The notes: generated by a model not told the origin, from the sequence alone. A stretch of DNA of 64,000 nucleotides from Fibrobacter sp. UBA4309 (GCF_002395745.1 NZ_DGUN01000044.1:1-64000), one strand, 5' to 3'. Positions 8,229 to 16,674 are shown, counted from the stretch's first letter. Program-made: numbers and translations.

Positions 8229-10250
8229 TCAGCGCTTTTGAGCCCTATTTCCCGAGAGAATCCAGTCATTCAGGCCGAGAAGCGTATCGGCCAGGGACTT
8301 GAGCGAGTCCCGGACAGCGGCATAGCCGGATTTTTCGCCTTCCTGCGCCCCCGAAACGAGGTCGTGATCCTCCCCGATATCGTCAAGGAACCGGTAGAGA
8401 TGCGTCGCAGAATTGTCCGACGCGTTTCCGAGAATCCGGTAGTCACCCACGGCAAGCGCCACGCGCCCCGAATGCGCTCCGACAGCAAACGAAACCGGCT
8501 CCCGGCGCAAGAGGTCGTGTCCCAAGAAAGAGTTCGGCGCACGGATTCCTGCCAGAGCAAGAACCGTCGGAGCAATATCGCTCTGGCTAGCCGCCTCGAA
8601 ACGGTCATGTACCAGGGTAGTATCCTCCGCCATGCCGGGGCCGTCTATCACAAAGGGAATCCAGGTCACGTTGGAATACGCCTCGCTGCCGATAGCAGAA
8701 ACGCCGTGTTCCCCTTGCGGGAACCCGTGATCGCCCAGGACAATCACGTAGGTATCCTTGAACCAATCCTCCCCCGACAGGGACCTCAGGAACCGCCCCA
8801 TCTGGGCATCGGCCCAATGCATGGTATAGCGCATGCGGTCCGCCTGGGGGAGCGCCTTGGCGGAATCCGGCATTCCCGGAACCAGGTTGAACGGATAATG
8901 GTTGCTGCGCGTAATCATCGCCGCGAGGAACGGCTTGCCGTCACGGGATGCAGACGGAGCCAGCGTATCGCGGATAAACTCCGCCGTCACGTCGAAGAAC
9001 GTGGAATCGTCTTCATAAGCACGGTCGTAGTGCGTGCGGTCGTACCACTTCTGGAACCATACAGACAAATTATCCCACGCCGGGTCGGCCGCCGCAAAGA
9101 AATGCGCCGCGTAACCGCTATCCCTCAAGATAGACGCGAAACTCGGAATATCGGCATAGGCCAGTTCCGACGCAGTAGACTTGTGTCGATGCGGCGGAAA
9201 ACCGAAATGGCTAGAAAGCACCCCGCCGACCGTAGGTACGCCGCTCACATAAAAACGGTGCCAGGCGATACCCGAACGGGCAAGAGAATCCAACACGGGA
9301 GTCGCCGTCGGGCGCTTGTCCCCGGGATTCAGGAATCCCACATCCATGCCCCGCTGCGATTCCAGGAATATCACGATGAAGTTCGGGCGCGCTTCCATAA
9401 CAGCACCCGCGGTCGAATCTTCCACATCCCTGGGAACGCGGTACATCGGGAATTCGTCATCCGGATAATCGTACAGTTCCGCACCAGGGCCCTCGATTTG
9501 CGCCCACACGCGACGCGAAGCCTTTGTCGCCGCCGAGACGAACGCCGGGTCGACCTTGGCGCCGCCGGTCATAATCCCGTTCAGATCCTTCATGACAATT
9601 TCCACCACCGGCTGCAATTTGCGCATGCGGTTCGTCCCTTTCCAGATAACGTTCAGGAACAGTTCCGAAAATCCGAAAAAGGCGACACAGCCAATAAGCC
9701 AGGCCCTCAACAGCGAAACGCGGACGCCACGACGCTCAAACGCCCTGTAGATTACGCGATAGAGGAACAGCGCCAGCGGCACGATCCCGAGCAGGAGGAC
9801 CCACTGCAAATAAGGAATGGACAAATCCGAAGCCACGTAATCGGGCAGAATGGAAAGCGAAGACGCGTCCTTGTAAGTATCGAGCAGGGAAATGGAAAAA
9901 TGCGTTCCCAAAAAACGCTGAAATTCATGGTCAAGCAGCGTAAACGGGAGAATAACGGACTGCAGAACGCAGAAAACCGGCACTACCGCACGGCGCCACC
10001 TCGACGATGCCGGCAAGAAAATGGCGAGCAGCAAGAACGGGAGCGCCATTTCGGCAATCCAGATAAAATCGATGCAAAGCGCATGGAAAATGTACCAGTC
10101 GGGTTTCGCCACGAACGGGATTCCATAGGGATTGTTCCTGAAAAGCAGCACAAAACGGAGTAGCCCCTGCACAGCCCAAAAGGCCAGTACAGCCGCAATG
10201 ACGCGGAAAGCGGCCTGCAAACGTATTTGACGTGATTCATTCACTTCCAT
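8229..10250 (-). CDS. LtaS-like membrane-anchored sulfatase/phosphotransferase-fold protein
   Basis: Five predicted membrane helices (about residues 10-215) precede a large extracytoplasmic alkaline-phosphatase-superfamily domain (about 290-650), the layout of lipoteichoic acid synthase and of phosphoglycerol or phosphoethanolamine transferases. Metal-site signatures are visible: IVIFLESQ (metal-binding Glu), SGVPTVGG (candidate nucleophile Thr) and VIVLGDHGFPQGEHG (Asp/His ligands). In a Gram-negative cell it probably modifies a periplasmic glycan or lipid; the substrate cannot be read from sequence. The ATG at 10250 (MEVNESRQ) starts just before the first helix; a longer frame to 10313 adds residues that overlap the divergent gene and is unlikely. 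It is transcribed divergently from the small membrane gene at 10282. Confidence 0.8.
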   Translation of the reverse strand: MEVNESRQIRLQAAFRVIAAVLAFWAVQGLLRFVLLFRNNPYGIPFVAKPDWYIFHALCIDFIWIAEMALPFLLLAIFLPASSRWRRAVVPVFCVLQSVILPFTLLDHEFQRFLGTHFSISLLDTYKDASSLSILPDYVASDLSIPYLQWVLLLGIVPLALFLYRVIYRAFERRGVRVSLLRAWLIGCVAFFGFSELFLNVIWKGTNRMRKLQPVVEIVMKDLNGIMTGGAKVDPAFVSAATKASRRVWAQIEGPGAELYDYPDDEFPMYRVPRDVEDSTAGAVMEARPNFIVIFLESQRGMDVGFLNPGDKRPTATPVLDSLARSGIAWHRFYVSGVPTVGGVLSSHFGFPPHRHKSTASELAYADIPSFASILRDSGYAAHFFAAADPAWDNLSVWFQKWYDRTHYDRAYEDDSTFFDVTAEFIRDTLAPSASRDGKPFLAAMITRSNHYPFNLVPGMPDSAKALPQADRMRYTMHWADAQMGRFLRSLSGEDWFKDTYVIVLGDHGFPQGEHGVSAIGSEAYSNVTWIPFVIDGPGMAEDTTLVHDRFEAASQSDIAPTVLALAGIRAPNSFLGHDLLRREPVSFAVGAHSGRVALAVGDYRILGNASDNSATHLYRFLDDIGEDHDLVSGAQEGEKSGYAAVRDSLKSLADTLLGLNDWILSGNRAQKR

Positions 10251-10281
10251 GCCATAAAAAATAGTTATCTTGTGGTTCACT

Positions 10282-10491
10282 ATGGCATACGTACTCCTTA
10301 TTTTGGCAAGCATTATCGGAATCGCGGTTTCAGTATTTTACCTGCGCAAGAACATCATACGCATCAAGGAGAAAAACAAGAACGAGCCCAAGGCCTACAA
10401 GCGCGGGCTCAACTATGCCTTGACTTTTGTCTGGTACGGTTACCTGCTGGTATTCTTCGTAGGGCTTACCGTCAACAACATTATTTTTTAG
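10282..10491 (+). CDS. Small two-helix membrane protein
   Basis: A 69-residue protein starting MAYVLLILASIIGIAVSVFY with two hydrophobic segments (about 2-20 and 48-66) around a basic loop containing KNIIRIKEKNKNEPKAYKRG. I do not recognise a family. A TTG at 10270 would add four residues. It is divergent from the sulfatase-fold gene and its last 11 bases overlap the convergent Nudix gene, a compact arrangement that supports it as real. Function unknown. Confidence 0.65.
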   Translation: MAYVLLILASIIGIAVSVFYLRKNIIRIKEKNKNEPKAYKRGLNYALTFVWYGYLLVFFVGLTVNNIIF

Positions 10492-11203
10492 AAGCCAGCC
10501 AGCGTTCGTACAGGAACAGCGCAATCAGGTTCTTGCCGTCGATAAACTTGTGGGCGGCTTCCTCGTAGGGTAGCACCTGCGTACGGATCCATTCGTTCTC
10601 GTCGACATACGTCTGGTTCTTGCCGTCCATGGCCTCCAGTTGTTCCCTCGTCACGTCGCGTTCAATCGCATAAAGACGGATGCGTTCGTCCAGGATTCCA
10701 CAGCTGCCGGCAAAACCGGGAGTCGATCCCTTCCACCAGAAATCGGTCAGGTCGATCAATTCCGAATCGTCGGCATGGATTTGCGCTTCTTCTTCGAGTT
10801 CCGAAAGCGCGACCTTGCGGTAATCCCCGCTCCAGTCCAGGATTCCCGCAGGAATCTCGAGCGAAGCCTGTTCCGAAATAGCCAAGCGCGGCTGGCGCAC
10901 CAGCAGCAGGTACTTCTGGCCTTCGCAGCGGAGCACCACCAAGACGCCAACGGCATTCCCGCGCACCAGGACTATTCCATGAACCGGGCGGCCATCCGGG
11001 AGGGTCGCAGTCGCCTTCAACTTGATAAAGAGCGGCACGTGTTTCTTGTCAAAGAAGTTTACCGATTCAAAATGGACTTTCGTGACAACGAACTTTTCCC
11101 TGGACGCTTCCAGCCAGTCCTTGAAAATCTTGCATTCGACGATAAGCGAATAATCTTCCTCAGCAATCTCTGCGGCAAAGGAATATTCAATTTTTTCTTC
11201 CAT
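10481..11203 (-). CDS. Nudix-family hydrolase with degenerate Nudix box
   Basis: The central region (about residues 85-170) resembles ADP-sugar pyrophosphatases: GIVLVRGNAVGVLVVLRCEGQKYLLLVRQPRLAISEQASLEIPAG, then the Nudix helix GILDWSGDYRKVALSELEEEAQI. Against GX5EX7REUXEEXGU, the metal-binding E-x-x-E-E residues are kept, but the early Glu is Gly, Arg is Ser and the late Gly is Gln, so substrate or activity may differ. It is the last gene of a four-gene minus operon (13855 to 10481, gaps of 2-12 bases) with envelope proteins, which is an odd partner for a cytoplasmic nucleotide-sugar enzyme. Confidence 0.8.
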   Translation of the reverse strand: MEEKIEYSFAAEIAEEDYSLIVECKIFKDWLEASREKFVVTKVHFESVNFFDKKHVPLFIKLKATATLPDGRPVHGIVLVRGNAVGVLVVLRCEGQKYLLLVRQPRLAISEQASLEIPAGILDWSGDYRKVALSELEEEAQIHADDSELIDLTDFWWKGSTPGFAGSCGILDERIRLYAIERDVTREQLEAMDGKNQTYVDENEWIRTQVLPYEEAAHKFIDGKNLIALFLYERWLASKK

Positions 11204-11215
11204 AGGTCAACCTGA

Positions 11216-12277
11216 CTACTTTTTCTTGACGACCGTGGCGGACTTCCAGATATCGTACAAACTATCCACGTCTACCGTATCTGCCACATAGCGGTTGCGG
11301 CCTATATCGTAGAAATAGAGATCCTTCGTTGTCGAAGGGCCGCAGAATGTCTCGGATTTCTCCGGAATGTAAAGTTCACGGATAACGGAGAAATCGTTCC
11401 CTATCAAGAAGTTGCCCTTATTGAAGTAATTGACAGCACCGCATTCCGGGATTTCTTCAACATAGTAGGTACTTGTGTACCAGATGGTATCGGGACGTTG
11501 CCGCACATCGCCCAGGCTGTTGGAGTCGTTTTCCCAGCGGCCGCTGTGGCAATATATCTGATCGGAATCCGCACAGGCCAAATGGACCGGGACCAGGTTC
11601 GTATCGTTGAGCCTCCACGACGAAGGGTATAACGTATCGGCAACGACGGAATCGCACAAGTCGATACGCAGCGCACAGTTGGATTTCATGGTGCGCCACA
11701 TAAACACCTGCGGGTGAATGGAATCGAGAATGCGGAGTATCGACGGGGAATTCTTGGTACGGAGCGGGAACGAATGCACGGAATCGAAAAGCGAGTCGAT
11801 ATAGAACGAAAGCGTATCGAGTTCCATCTCCCCCCTACGCACGATAATCGTATCCAGCACCTTGTCGCTATCGTTCTTTACGCGGATGGTAGAAATTCCG
11901 TTCAGTTCATCCTTGTCCGGCAGGAATCTCAAGACAGTATCGGGGCGGTACAGCGGTGCGGCACAATCTTCGCCCGTGACATGGAGATTAAAATACGGTT
12001 TCAATATGAGGACCGAATCTTCCCTGTATTCGACCACGCCGATTTTCTTCAAGGCGCAATTGGAAAAGGACCAGATGCTGTCCATATGCACGAACAGCGT
12101 ATCGCCGACCAGGTGGATCAAGTCCCCGCTATCCAGCGTCGAAGCCTTGAAAAAGCCCTTGCCATCGAATTCGTCTCCGGACAATGTCAAGTCAAGAGGA
12201 CCGTCGTCATCTTGAGTGCAAGCCCAAAAGGCCAACGTCATCGCAAAAATCAAAAGGGCGTTTTTCAACAGGCGCAT
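11216..12277 (-). CDS. Predicted lipoprotein of unknown function
   Basis: A 353-residue protein with a short basic start, a hydrophobic stretch and a Cys (KNALLIFAMTLAFWAC), followed by acidic residues, consistent with a signal-peptidase-II lipoprotein although the lipobox is weak. The mature part is rich in Asp, Ser and aromatic residues (for example GDLIHLVGDTLFVHMDSIWSF) and contains several Cys. I recognise no family. It starts 2 bases after the M23-like gene and is followed 12 bases later by the Nudix gene, so it is co-transcribed. Confidence 0.75.
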   Translation of the reverse strand: MRLLKNALLIFAMTLAFWACTQDDDGPLDLTLSGDEFDGKGFFKASTLDSGDLIHLVGDTLFVHMDSIWSFSNCALKKIGVVEYREDSVLILKPYFNLHVTGEDCAAPLYRPDTVLRFLPDKDELNGISTIRVKNDSDKVLDTIIVRRGEMELDTLSFYIDSLFDSVHSFPLRTKNSPSILRILDSIHPQVFMWRTMKSNCALRIDLCDSVVADTLYPSSWRLNDTNLVPVHLACADSDQIYCHSGRWENDSNSLGDVRQRPDTIWYTSTYYVEEIPECGAVNYFNKGNFLIGNDFSVIRELYIPEKSETFCGPSTTKDLYFYDIGRNRYVADTVDVDSLYDIWKSATVVKKK

Positions 12278-12279
12278 GG

Positions 12280-13185
12280 TTAAATTCCTACTCGCTGCCT
12301 AAATCTAGCAATTTCGGCACTGTCGGCCAGATGGGCAGACCTGTAGAAATCGGCCCAACGCACAAACAGGCCATTGCGGCGAACCGTCAAGAAAAACTCG
12401 GCACTGTCCTTGGGCGGAAGCCGCCCCACCACGGAATTCAAGTCGACCGTATCGCCGACCGAAGGCCCCGACGAAAGTCCGGATATTTTGGACACGATGT
12501 TGTTGCCATGATCGATCAGCACGTAGGTTCCCAGGGAATCCTTGCCGACAGTAAAGACGACACCCGGCAAAACGGGATGCACGGGAGCTTCGCCCGGGCC
12601 GATAAAGGCGTCTTCGGCGATGAGGCGGTCCTGCCCTTCGAAGTCAAAGTCCTCCGAAATGGGAATGTTCATCCAGTCCAGAGGCAGGCTCGGGCACAGT
12701 CCCGGGAACTTGCAGCCCGTCTCGGCATCTATCCATGCGAATGTCGAATCTTCGAGCATGATATTGAAGTATGTATAAACTAACAAATCTTCGCGAAGCA
12801 CCAGCAGGGCGTTGTCATAGTCGTTTTTCTTTGCCACCCAATGGAGCTTTTCTACCGGGGATTTCTTTATGGACGCCAGATAGCGCAAGAACGCGTTCGG
12901 CAACAGCGGCATGGAATCGCTTACAATCCAGGAACACTGCACCATGTCGTCCTTGAGAGCAAAAGCCTTGCCGCCGGAATTCCGGCAGCGGTCTTCCCAG
13001 GAAAGCACTACCATGGCCTGGTCGTTGTCGAGCAGCGGGAGCATGTCGACCAGCTTGTTTATCAAGCCGAACCTAAATGCCAGGAACACCGCCAACAGCA
13101 AAAGCAAAAGCCGGAACACGGGAATGTTCCGGCGTCTTGACTTATACTTTTTTTTGCACCGATATTCCGAGAACTCGACAGCCAT
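12280..13185 (-). CDS. Membrane-anchored degenerate LytM/M23-like protein
   Basis: A basic N-terminus and a single hydrophobic helix (RLLLLLLAVFLAFRFGLI, about residues 24-42) anchor a periplasmic protein. The C-terminal part (about 200-295) follows the lysostaphin/LytM fold: PGVVFTVGKDSLGTYVLIDHGNNIVSKISGLSS, then a VGDTVDLNSVVGRL turn and FLTVRRNGLFVRWADFY at the position of the usual HFEVR..G.xVDPxxFL strand. The zinc ligands (HxxxD and HxH) are missing, so it should not be a peptidase. By analogy with EnvC or NlpD it could activate an amidase; this is inference. It sits between the STAS gene and the lipoprotein gene. Confidence 0.65.
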   Translation of the reverse strand: MAVEFSEYRCKKKYKSRRRNIPVFRLLLLLLAVFLAFRFGLINKLVDMLPLLDNDQAMVVLSWEDRCRNSGGKAFALKDDMVQCSWIVSDSMPLLPNAFLRYLASIKKSPVEKLHWVAKKNDYDNALLVLREDLLVYTYFNIMLEDSTFAWIDAETGCKFPGLCPSLPLDWMNIPISEDFDFEGQDRLIAEDAFIGPGEAPVHPVLPGVVFTVGKDSLGTYVLIDHGNNIVSKISGLSSGPSVGDTVDLNSVVGRLPPKDSAEFFLTVRRNGLFVRWADFYRSAHLADSAEIARFRQRVGI

Positions 13186-13192
13186 TCTACAA

Positions 13193-13855
13193 CTATCGCA
13201 TCAGGAAATAGGCGATCAACCCGCCGATTACCACCAGGATGACGATGATGGCAAGCACGGTCGTCCCCGAAGACTTTTCTTCGTCGAACGGCATGGCCAT
13301 GCCCTGTTTCGCCAGTTTCTTTTCGTCCTTGGTAATCGCGTTGAAACTCTTCGTGAAACGGCGCTGGTGTCCCGTCTTGCGTTCGTTACGGGGAGCTTCG
13401 TCGAGCGAGAAGCTAGACGAAGAACGAACATTCTGCGAAGCCACCGGAGCCGACGAAGAATCGTCACCGGAAGAAGCCCCTTCCTGTTCAGCAGGAGCCT
13501 GGCTATGCAAGGAGAACGACATCAATTCCGCTTCGAAAGCGAATACCTTGAGCTTACGATCGAGCCCGGCCTTTTTCAAGCCGTCGGCGATAGTCGGGCT
13601 GTTGCTGAGAAGAGCAAGCATGCCGCCCTTGGCGGACAATTCGTGCTGGAACTGCAAGAAGGCGTTATACGCGTCGCTATACACGAAATCCAGGCCCATC
13701 AAGTCCACGGCGACAAACTTGTCGTCGGGGTGAGCGTCAATCAGGGCGCGCGCATCCAACTTGAACTGTTCCGCATCGAAAGCCCCTATCGGGTTCAGGG
13801 GCGCGGACAACAAGTCAAAGACACCAACTTCGCGATAATTCTTCAGATCTGACAT
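13193..13855 (-). CDS. STAS-domain protein with C-terminal membrane anchor
   Basis: Residues about 10-110 fit a STAS domain (anti-sigma-factor-antagonist fold): FKLDARALIDAHPDDKFVAVDLMGLDFVYSDAYNAFLQFQHEL then GGMLALLSNSPTIADGLKKAGLDRKLKVF. The usual phosphorylatable D-S pair is present as YSDA rather than DSSG, so regulation by phosphorylation is uncertain. A Ser/Ala/Glu-rich linker leads to one C-terminal helix (TVLAIIVILVVIGGLIAYFL), making it tail-anchored with the STAS domain in the cytoplasm. It is first in the operon with the M23-like protein, a lipoprotein and a Nudix protein. STAS proteins fused to a membrane tail are unusual. Confidence 0.65.
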   Translation of the reverse strand: MSDLKNYREVGVFDLLSAPLNPIGAFDAEQFKLDARALIDAHPDDKFVAVDLMGLDFVYSDAYNAFLQFQHELSAKGGMLALLSNSPTIADGLKKAGLDRKLKVFAFEAELMSFSLHSQAPAEQEGASSGDDSSSAPVASQNVRSSSSFSLDEAPRNERKTGHQRRFTKSFNAITKDEKKLAKQGMAMPFDEEKSSGTTVLAIIVILVVIGGLIAYFLMR

Positions 13856-13903
13856 ACGTTAAAAATATAGCCTAAAATTCTAAAAAAATGACGGAAATCA
13901 CAT

Positions 13904-13933
13904 AAAAAAGCAACTTTTAATGAAAAAGTAGCT
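13904..13933 (-). terminator. Rho-independent terminator after the PorV-like gene
   Basis: On the minus strand, a 10-bp stem with one mismatch (arms 13924-13933 and 13909-13918) and a 5-base loop is followed by a run of T residues (13904-13909 as A on plus). One arm overlaps the TAG stop codon of the upstream gene. Confidence 0.7.
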
Positions 13934-15149
13934 ATTCCTCCCAGTACAAACCGCCCGCAGAAGGCGTTTCAAGCACCTCGCTGTCTTCGGTTGCGGCCGG
14001 CTTCTGCTGTTCCGATTCCGGGCGCGACGCCTCTGGAGCAGGGGCCTTTTCCTCGGGAGCGGACTCCACGACCTCATCGGGTTCCTCGGCAAGCAGGGCC
14101 TTCGAAGCGTCCGCAGGAGTCAGGTGGCCCTCGGACGGCTTGTCGTGGCCAAACAGGTACGGGCTCACGCTGACGCTCACCCTGTGTACTGGCGAGAATA
14201 CCGGATGCGATTCAAACGCGTAGTCGACCTCGAGGAAGTTCGCAATGACGATTCCGGCACCCGCAGTCACACTCTGGAATGTCGTAAAACTGCTCAGACC
14301 TGCACGCAGGGACAGACCGAAATCGAACTCGAACTCGATTCCACCGCGACCGCCGGACAGCCAGTCAAACGGATCTTCCCAGATTCTTTCGCCGCCGTTT
14401 TCGTCGGTATCGTAATCGAGATCGCGGGCCTCGCGGTGGAACACGCCGGCACTCTGCCAGTAGGCATTGAACATGCCGTACAGGTACTTCACGGGGATGC
14501 CGTAACTTGCTGCCAAGTAGAATTCCGGTGACGAATATTCAAACTCCCCGGACTCCCATGTCGTGGCCGAAGAAGTCCAGCCCTTGAGGAGACCGGACAC
14601 ATAGAACTGGTCCACTACGCGGTAGCGCGCACCCAGGTCGCTGCGAAAACCAACGCCCGTCTGGTCCATGTCGCGGTAGAGCCCATGGAAAGACACGCCG
14701 AAGTCCAGCCTGTTAAAGAACTTTCTACCCCACGACACCGAAAGCACGTAGTCGGCAATGGCCAGGGTGTTGTAGCTCGAACCCAGCGGGACATCCTCGC
14801 CTTCGCGTATATAGGGAATATCTTCGGCACCGAAACGGGAAAGCGCCACGCCCAGGCCGCCACCCATGCTCAAGGGAATCGCGACGGAAGCGAAATCATA
14901 CTGGGTATCTTCGTAATAGGCGGTATGGGAAAAATTCACCCACGTATAGTCCACGTTTGCCAACTGCTGCGGATTGGAAATGAGCCCCAGGTAGTCCCCG
15001 TCCACGGCGATAGACGTGGAACCGAGAGCGGCGGAACGGGCTCCCGGCTCTATATCGAGCGTCGCATTCGCATAGGCGACACGGTCGGCGGCAAGCGAAA
15101 GGCCCGAGGCCAGCGCAATAGCCACAGCAATTTTTTTACGCATTGACAT
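13932..15149 (-). CDS. PorV/PorQ-like outer membrane beta-barrel protein
   Basis: A 405-residue protein with a signal peptide (KKIAVAIALASGLSLAADRVAYA) and the start of the PorV/PorQ (UPF0164-like, FadL-related) family: ATLDIEPGARSAALGSTSIAVDGDYLGLISNPQQLANVDYTWVNFSH. Glycine- and aromatic-rich beta strands follow to about residue 340. The tail is a Pro/Glu/Ala-rich extension ending LYWEE, longer than usual. PorV proteins serve type IX secretion in Bacteroidota, and PorQ-like paralogs are widespread in Fibrobacterota; no other type IX component is visible here. It is divergent from xerC across a 56-base promoter region. The alternative ATG at 15143 shortens it by two residues. Confidence 0.8.
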   Translation of the reverse strand: MSMRKKIAVAIALASGLSLAADRVAYANATLDIEPGARSAALGSTSIAVDGDYLGLISNPQQLANVDYTWVNFSHTAYYEDTQYDFASVAIPLSMGGGLGVALSRFGAEDIPYIREGEDVPLGSSYNTLAIADYVLSVSWGRKFFNRLDFGVSFHGLYRDMDQTGVGFRSDLGARYRVVDQFYVSGLLKGWTSSATTWESGEFEYSSPEFYLAASYGIPVKYLYGMFNAYWQSAGVFHREARDLDYDTDENGGERIWEDPFDWLSGGRGGIEFEFDFGLSLRAGLSSFTTFQSVTAGAGIVIANFLEVDYAFESHPVFSPVHRVSVSVSPYLFGHDKPSEGHLTPADASKALLAEEPDEVVESAPEEKAPAPEASRPESEQQKPAATEDSEVLETPSAGGLYWEE

Positions 15150-15171
15150 TTTCTTGCACCCAAGATAGATT
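15143..15171 (+). promoter_or_regulatory. Promoter of xerC
   Basis: TTGACA (15143-15148) and TAGATT (15166-15171) are separated by exactly 17 bases, placing the transcription start about 28 bases before the xerC ATG. The -35 hexamer overlaps the first codons of the divergent PorV-like gene. The TAGATT -10 element recurs at the mraZ promoter. Confidence 0.7.
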
Positions 15172-15205
15172 ATTTTTTAAACTACAAAATTCGCACGCTA
15201 CACAA

Positions 15206-16102
15206 ATGTCACTTTCCGATTATATCCAGCAGTTCCTGACATACCTCGCCACCCAGCGCAGGTACTCCCCCAGGACTGTCGACACCTACAGCAAGTCCCT
15301 GGACAAGTTCCTCGCCAGCACCGGCGAAGGGGTAGAGCTTTCCGCCTTTTCGGAGATGTCCATCAAGGCGTTCGTCTGGGACCTCAAGATGGAGCAGAAA
15401 CTCGCGCCCACGAGCATCTGCGAGCACCTTGCCGCATTAAAAAGCTTCGGAAAGTTCATGGTGCGGAGCAAGATTCTCGAAAAGAACCCGGCCGAGAACG
15501 TCCCCATGCCCAAGCGCCCCAAGCGCCTGGTGAACGTACTCGGGCAAAAAGACCTGGCCGAAGAAAAATTCCCCGAACTGCCCCCCGACGCCAAACTCCC
15601 GCAGGTACGCGCCCGCATATTGCTCGAGCTCATCTACGGGTCGGGGCTGCGCATCTCGGAATGCCAGACGCTCACGTGGGACCGCATCGACACGGGCGCA
15701 AGGCTCGTGCGCGTGCTCGGCAAGGGCAACAAGGAGAGAATCGTGCCCATTACCGAAGCGTTCATCGAACGCATCGCGAACTTCAAGCAGATGGAGGCGG
15801 AAGCGGGCCACCTCCCCACCGCGGCAGGCTACGTATTCCTGAGCGACGACGGCAAGCCGTTCGGACTGCGCACGCTCCGCAACGACATCCACGACCTATT
15901 GCGCGAAATCGGATGGGAAGGTAAAGCGAGCCCGCACGTGCTGCGCCACAGCTTCGCCACGCACCTGTTGGAAAACGGCGCCGAAATCATGAGCGTAAAA
16001 GAGATGCTCGGACACTCGAACATCTCCACCACCCAGGTCTATACCCATGTAAATGCGGAACGTTTAAGGGCGGCCTTCAAGAAGACTCACCCGCGGGCTT
16101 AG
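15206..16102 (+). CDS. xerC: Tyrosine recombinase XerC-like
   Basis: Xer recombinases resolve chromosome dimers at dif. The 298-residue protein has the N-terminal SAM-like core-binding domain (about 1-90) and the catalytic domain with all active residues: Arg in YGSGLRISE, Lys in GKGNKERIVPI, HVLRH, His in LGHSNISTTQ and the nucleophile Tyr in QVYTHV. The C-terminal tail KKTHPRA is the family end. I chose the ATG at 15206 (MSLSDYIQQF) because it matches the Xer start and follows the promoter; an upstream extension would begin with a TTG inside the -35 box. The last codons lie in a 22-base sequence repeated at 16951-16972. XerD is the alternative. Confidence 0.92.
   Translation: MSLSDYIQQFLTYLATQRRYSPRTVDTYSKSLDKFLASTGEGVELSAFSEMSIKAFVWDLKMEQKLAPTSICEHLAALKSFGKFMVRSKILEKNPAENVPMPKRPKRLVNVLGQKDLAEEKFPELPPDAKLPQVRARILLELIYGSGLRISECQTLTWDRIDTGARLVRVLGKGNKERIVPITEAFIERIANFKQMEAEAGHLPTAAGYVFLSDDGKPFGLRTLRNDIHDLLREIGWEGKASPHVLRHSFATHLLENGAEIMSVKEMLGHSNISTTQVYTHVNAERLRAAFKKTHPRA
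16081..16102 (+). repeat. Direct repeat, left copy (3' end of xerC)
   Basis: GAAGAC, one variable base (t here), then CACCCGCGGGCTTAG. It encodes the last residues and stop of XerC (KTHPRA then TAG). The right copy at 16951-16972 has g at the variable base; 21 of 22 positions agree and the flanks differ. Together they bound the toxin-antitoxin segment and look like attL/attR. Confidence 0.8.
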
Positions 16103-16116
16103 GCACAACTAATTAT

Positions 16117-16452
16117 TCAAGCCATGGCAGCATTGTCCAACAGGACATTCATATAAGTCTGGTACGGGATGCCAGCTGCAGCGGCCTTACGCTTCAGCGC
16201 ATCCACGGTCTTCACCTTCAGCCTTATAGAATACATCTTCTTTTCTTCTTTTGATTCCGCAATAGCCCGTTTAATACGGGCAATGGATTCTTCCAAAGTC
16301 TCCGTTTCATGGCCACCGGAGATTATCTCCGGATCCCTTGTACTCGTATCCTTTTCGAGTTTCTCAATAACCGCCTTGGGGTAGATATCATCTACCAGCT
16401 TGAAACCTTTGGGCAACCTAGATTTCCTTTGCATCTTGCACCTCGTCTTCAT
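16117..16452 (-). CDS. CopG/BrnA-like antitoxin
   Basis: The 111-residue protein ends with SIRLKVKTVDALKRKAAAAGIPYQTYMNVLL, a ribbon-helix-helix DNA-binding segment of CopG type; the GIPYQT turn is characteristic of antitoxins of this class. The N-terminal part is charged and would be expected to wrap the toxin. An AGGAGG lies just before the ATG at 16452; the ATG at 16434 also has a GAGG. The 5' end overlaps the toxin gene by 35 bases, so the two are translated together, with the toxin gene first. It is the likely autoregulator of the promoter at 16675-16703. Confidence 0.8.
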   Translation of the reverse strand: MKTRCKMQRKSRLPKGFKLVDDIYPKAVIEKLEKDTSTRDPEIISGGHETETLEESIARIKRAIAESKEEKKMYSIRLKVKTVDALKRKAAAAGIPYQTYMNVLLDNAAMA

Positions 16453-16660
16453 GAGCCCTCCTTACGGTTATCAATGTCGTCAAATCGTCCGTAACAATTA
16501 TTGTCCAATACTGATTGTCGACTTCAGCAGTAATTTTTGACACACCATCTTTCCCTGAGGGGTCGCGTCTCAGATTCTTTTCCCGAAGAAACCTTCCGAG
16601 CATCTCTACGGTAAAGCCTCTTTCACGCATCCTCTCAAAAGCGTGTTTTGTAATATTCAT
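16418..16660 (-). CDS. DUF4258-like toxin (RelE/BrnT-type fold expected)
   Basis: An 80-residue protein beginning NITKHAFERMRERGFTVEMLGRFLRE, the conserved start of the DUF4258 family (KHAxxRMxERGI), followed by beta strands QYWTIIVTDDLTTLITVRR ending in the usual iiTvyr-like strand. Such proteins are small predicted RNase toxins or interferase-like partners of RHH antitoxins; activity here is inferred. It has its own strong promoter and a GAAGAGG ribosome-binding site, and overlaps the downstream antitoxin gene. Toxin-before-antitoxin order is the BrnT/BrnA arrangement. Confidence 0.75.
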   Translation of the reverse strand: MNITKHAFERMRERGFTVEMLGRFLREKNLRRDPSGKDGVSKITAEVDNQYWTIIVTDDLTTLITVRRAHEDEVQDAKEI

Positions 16661-16674
16661 CTATTACCCTCTTC

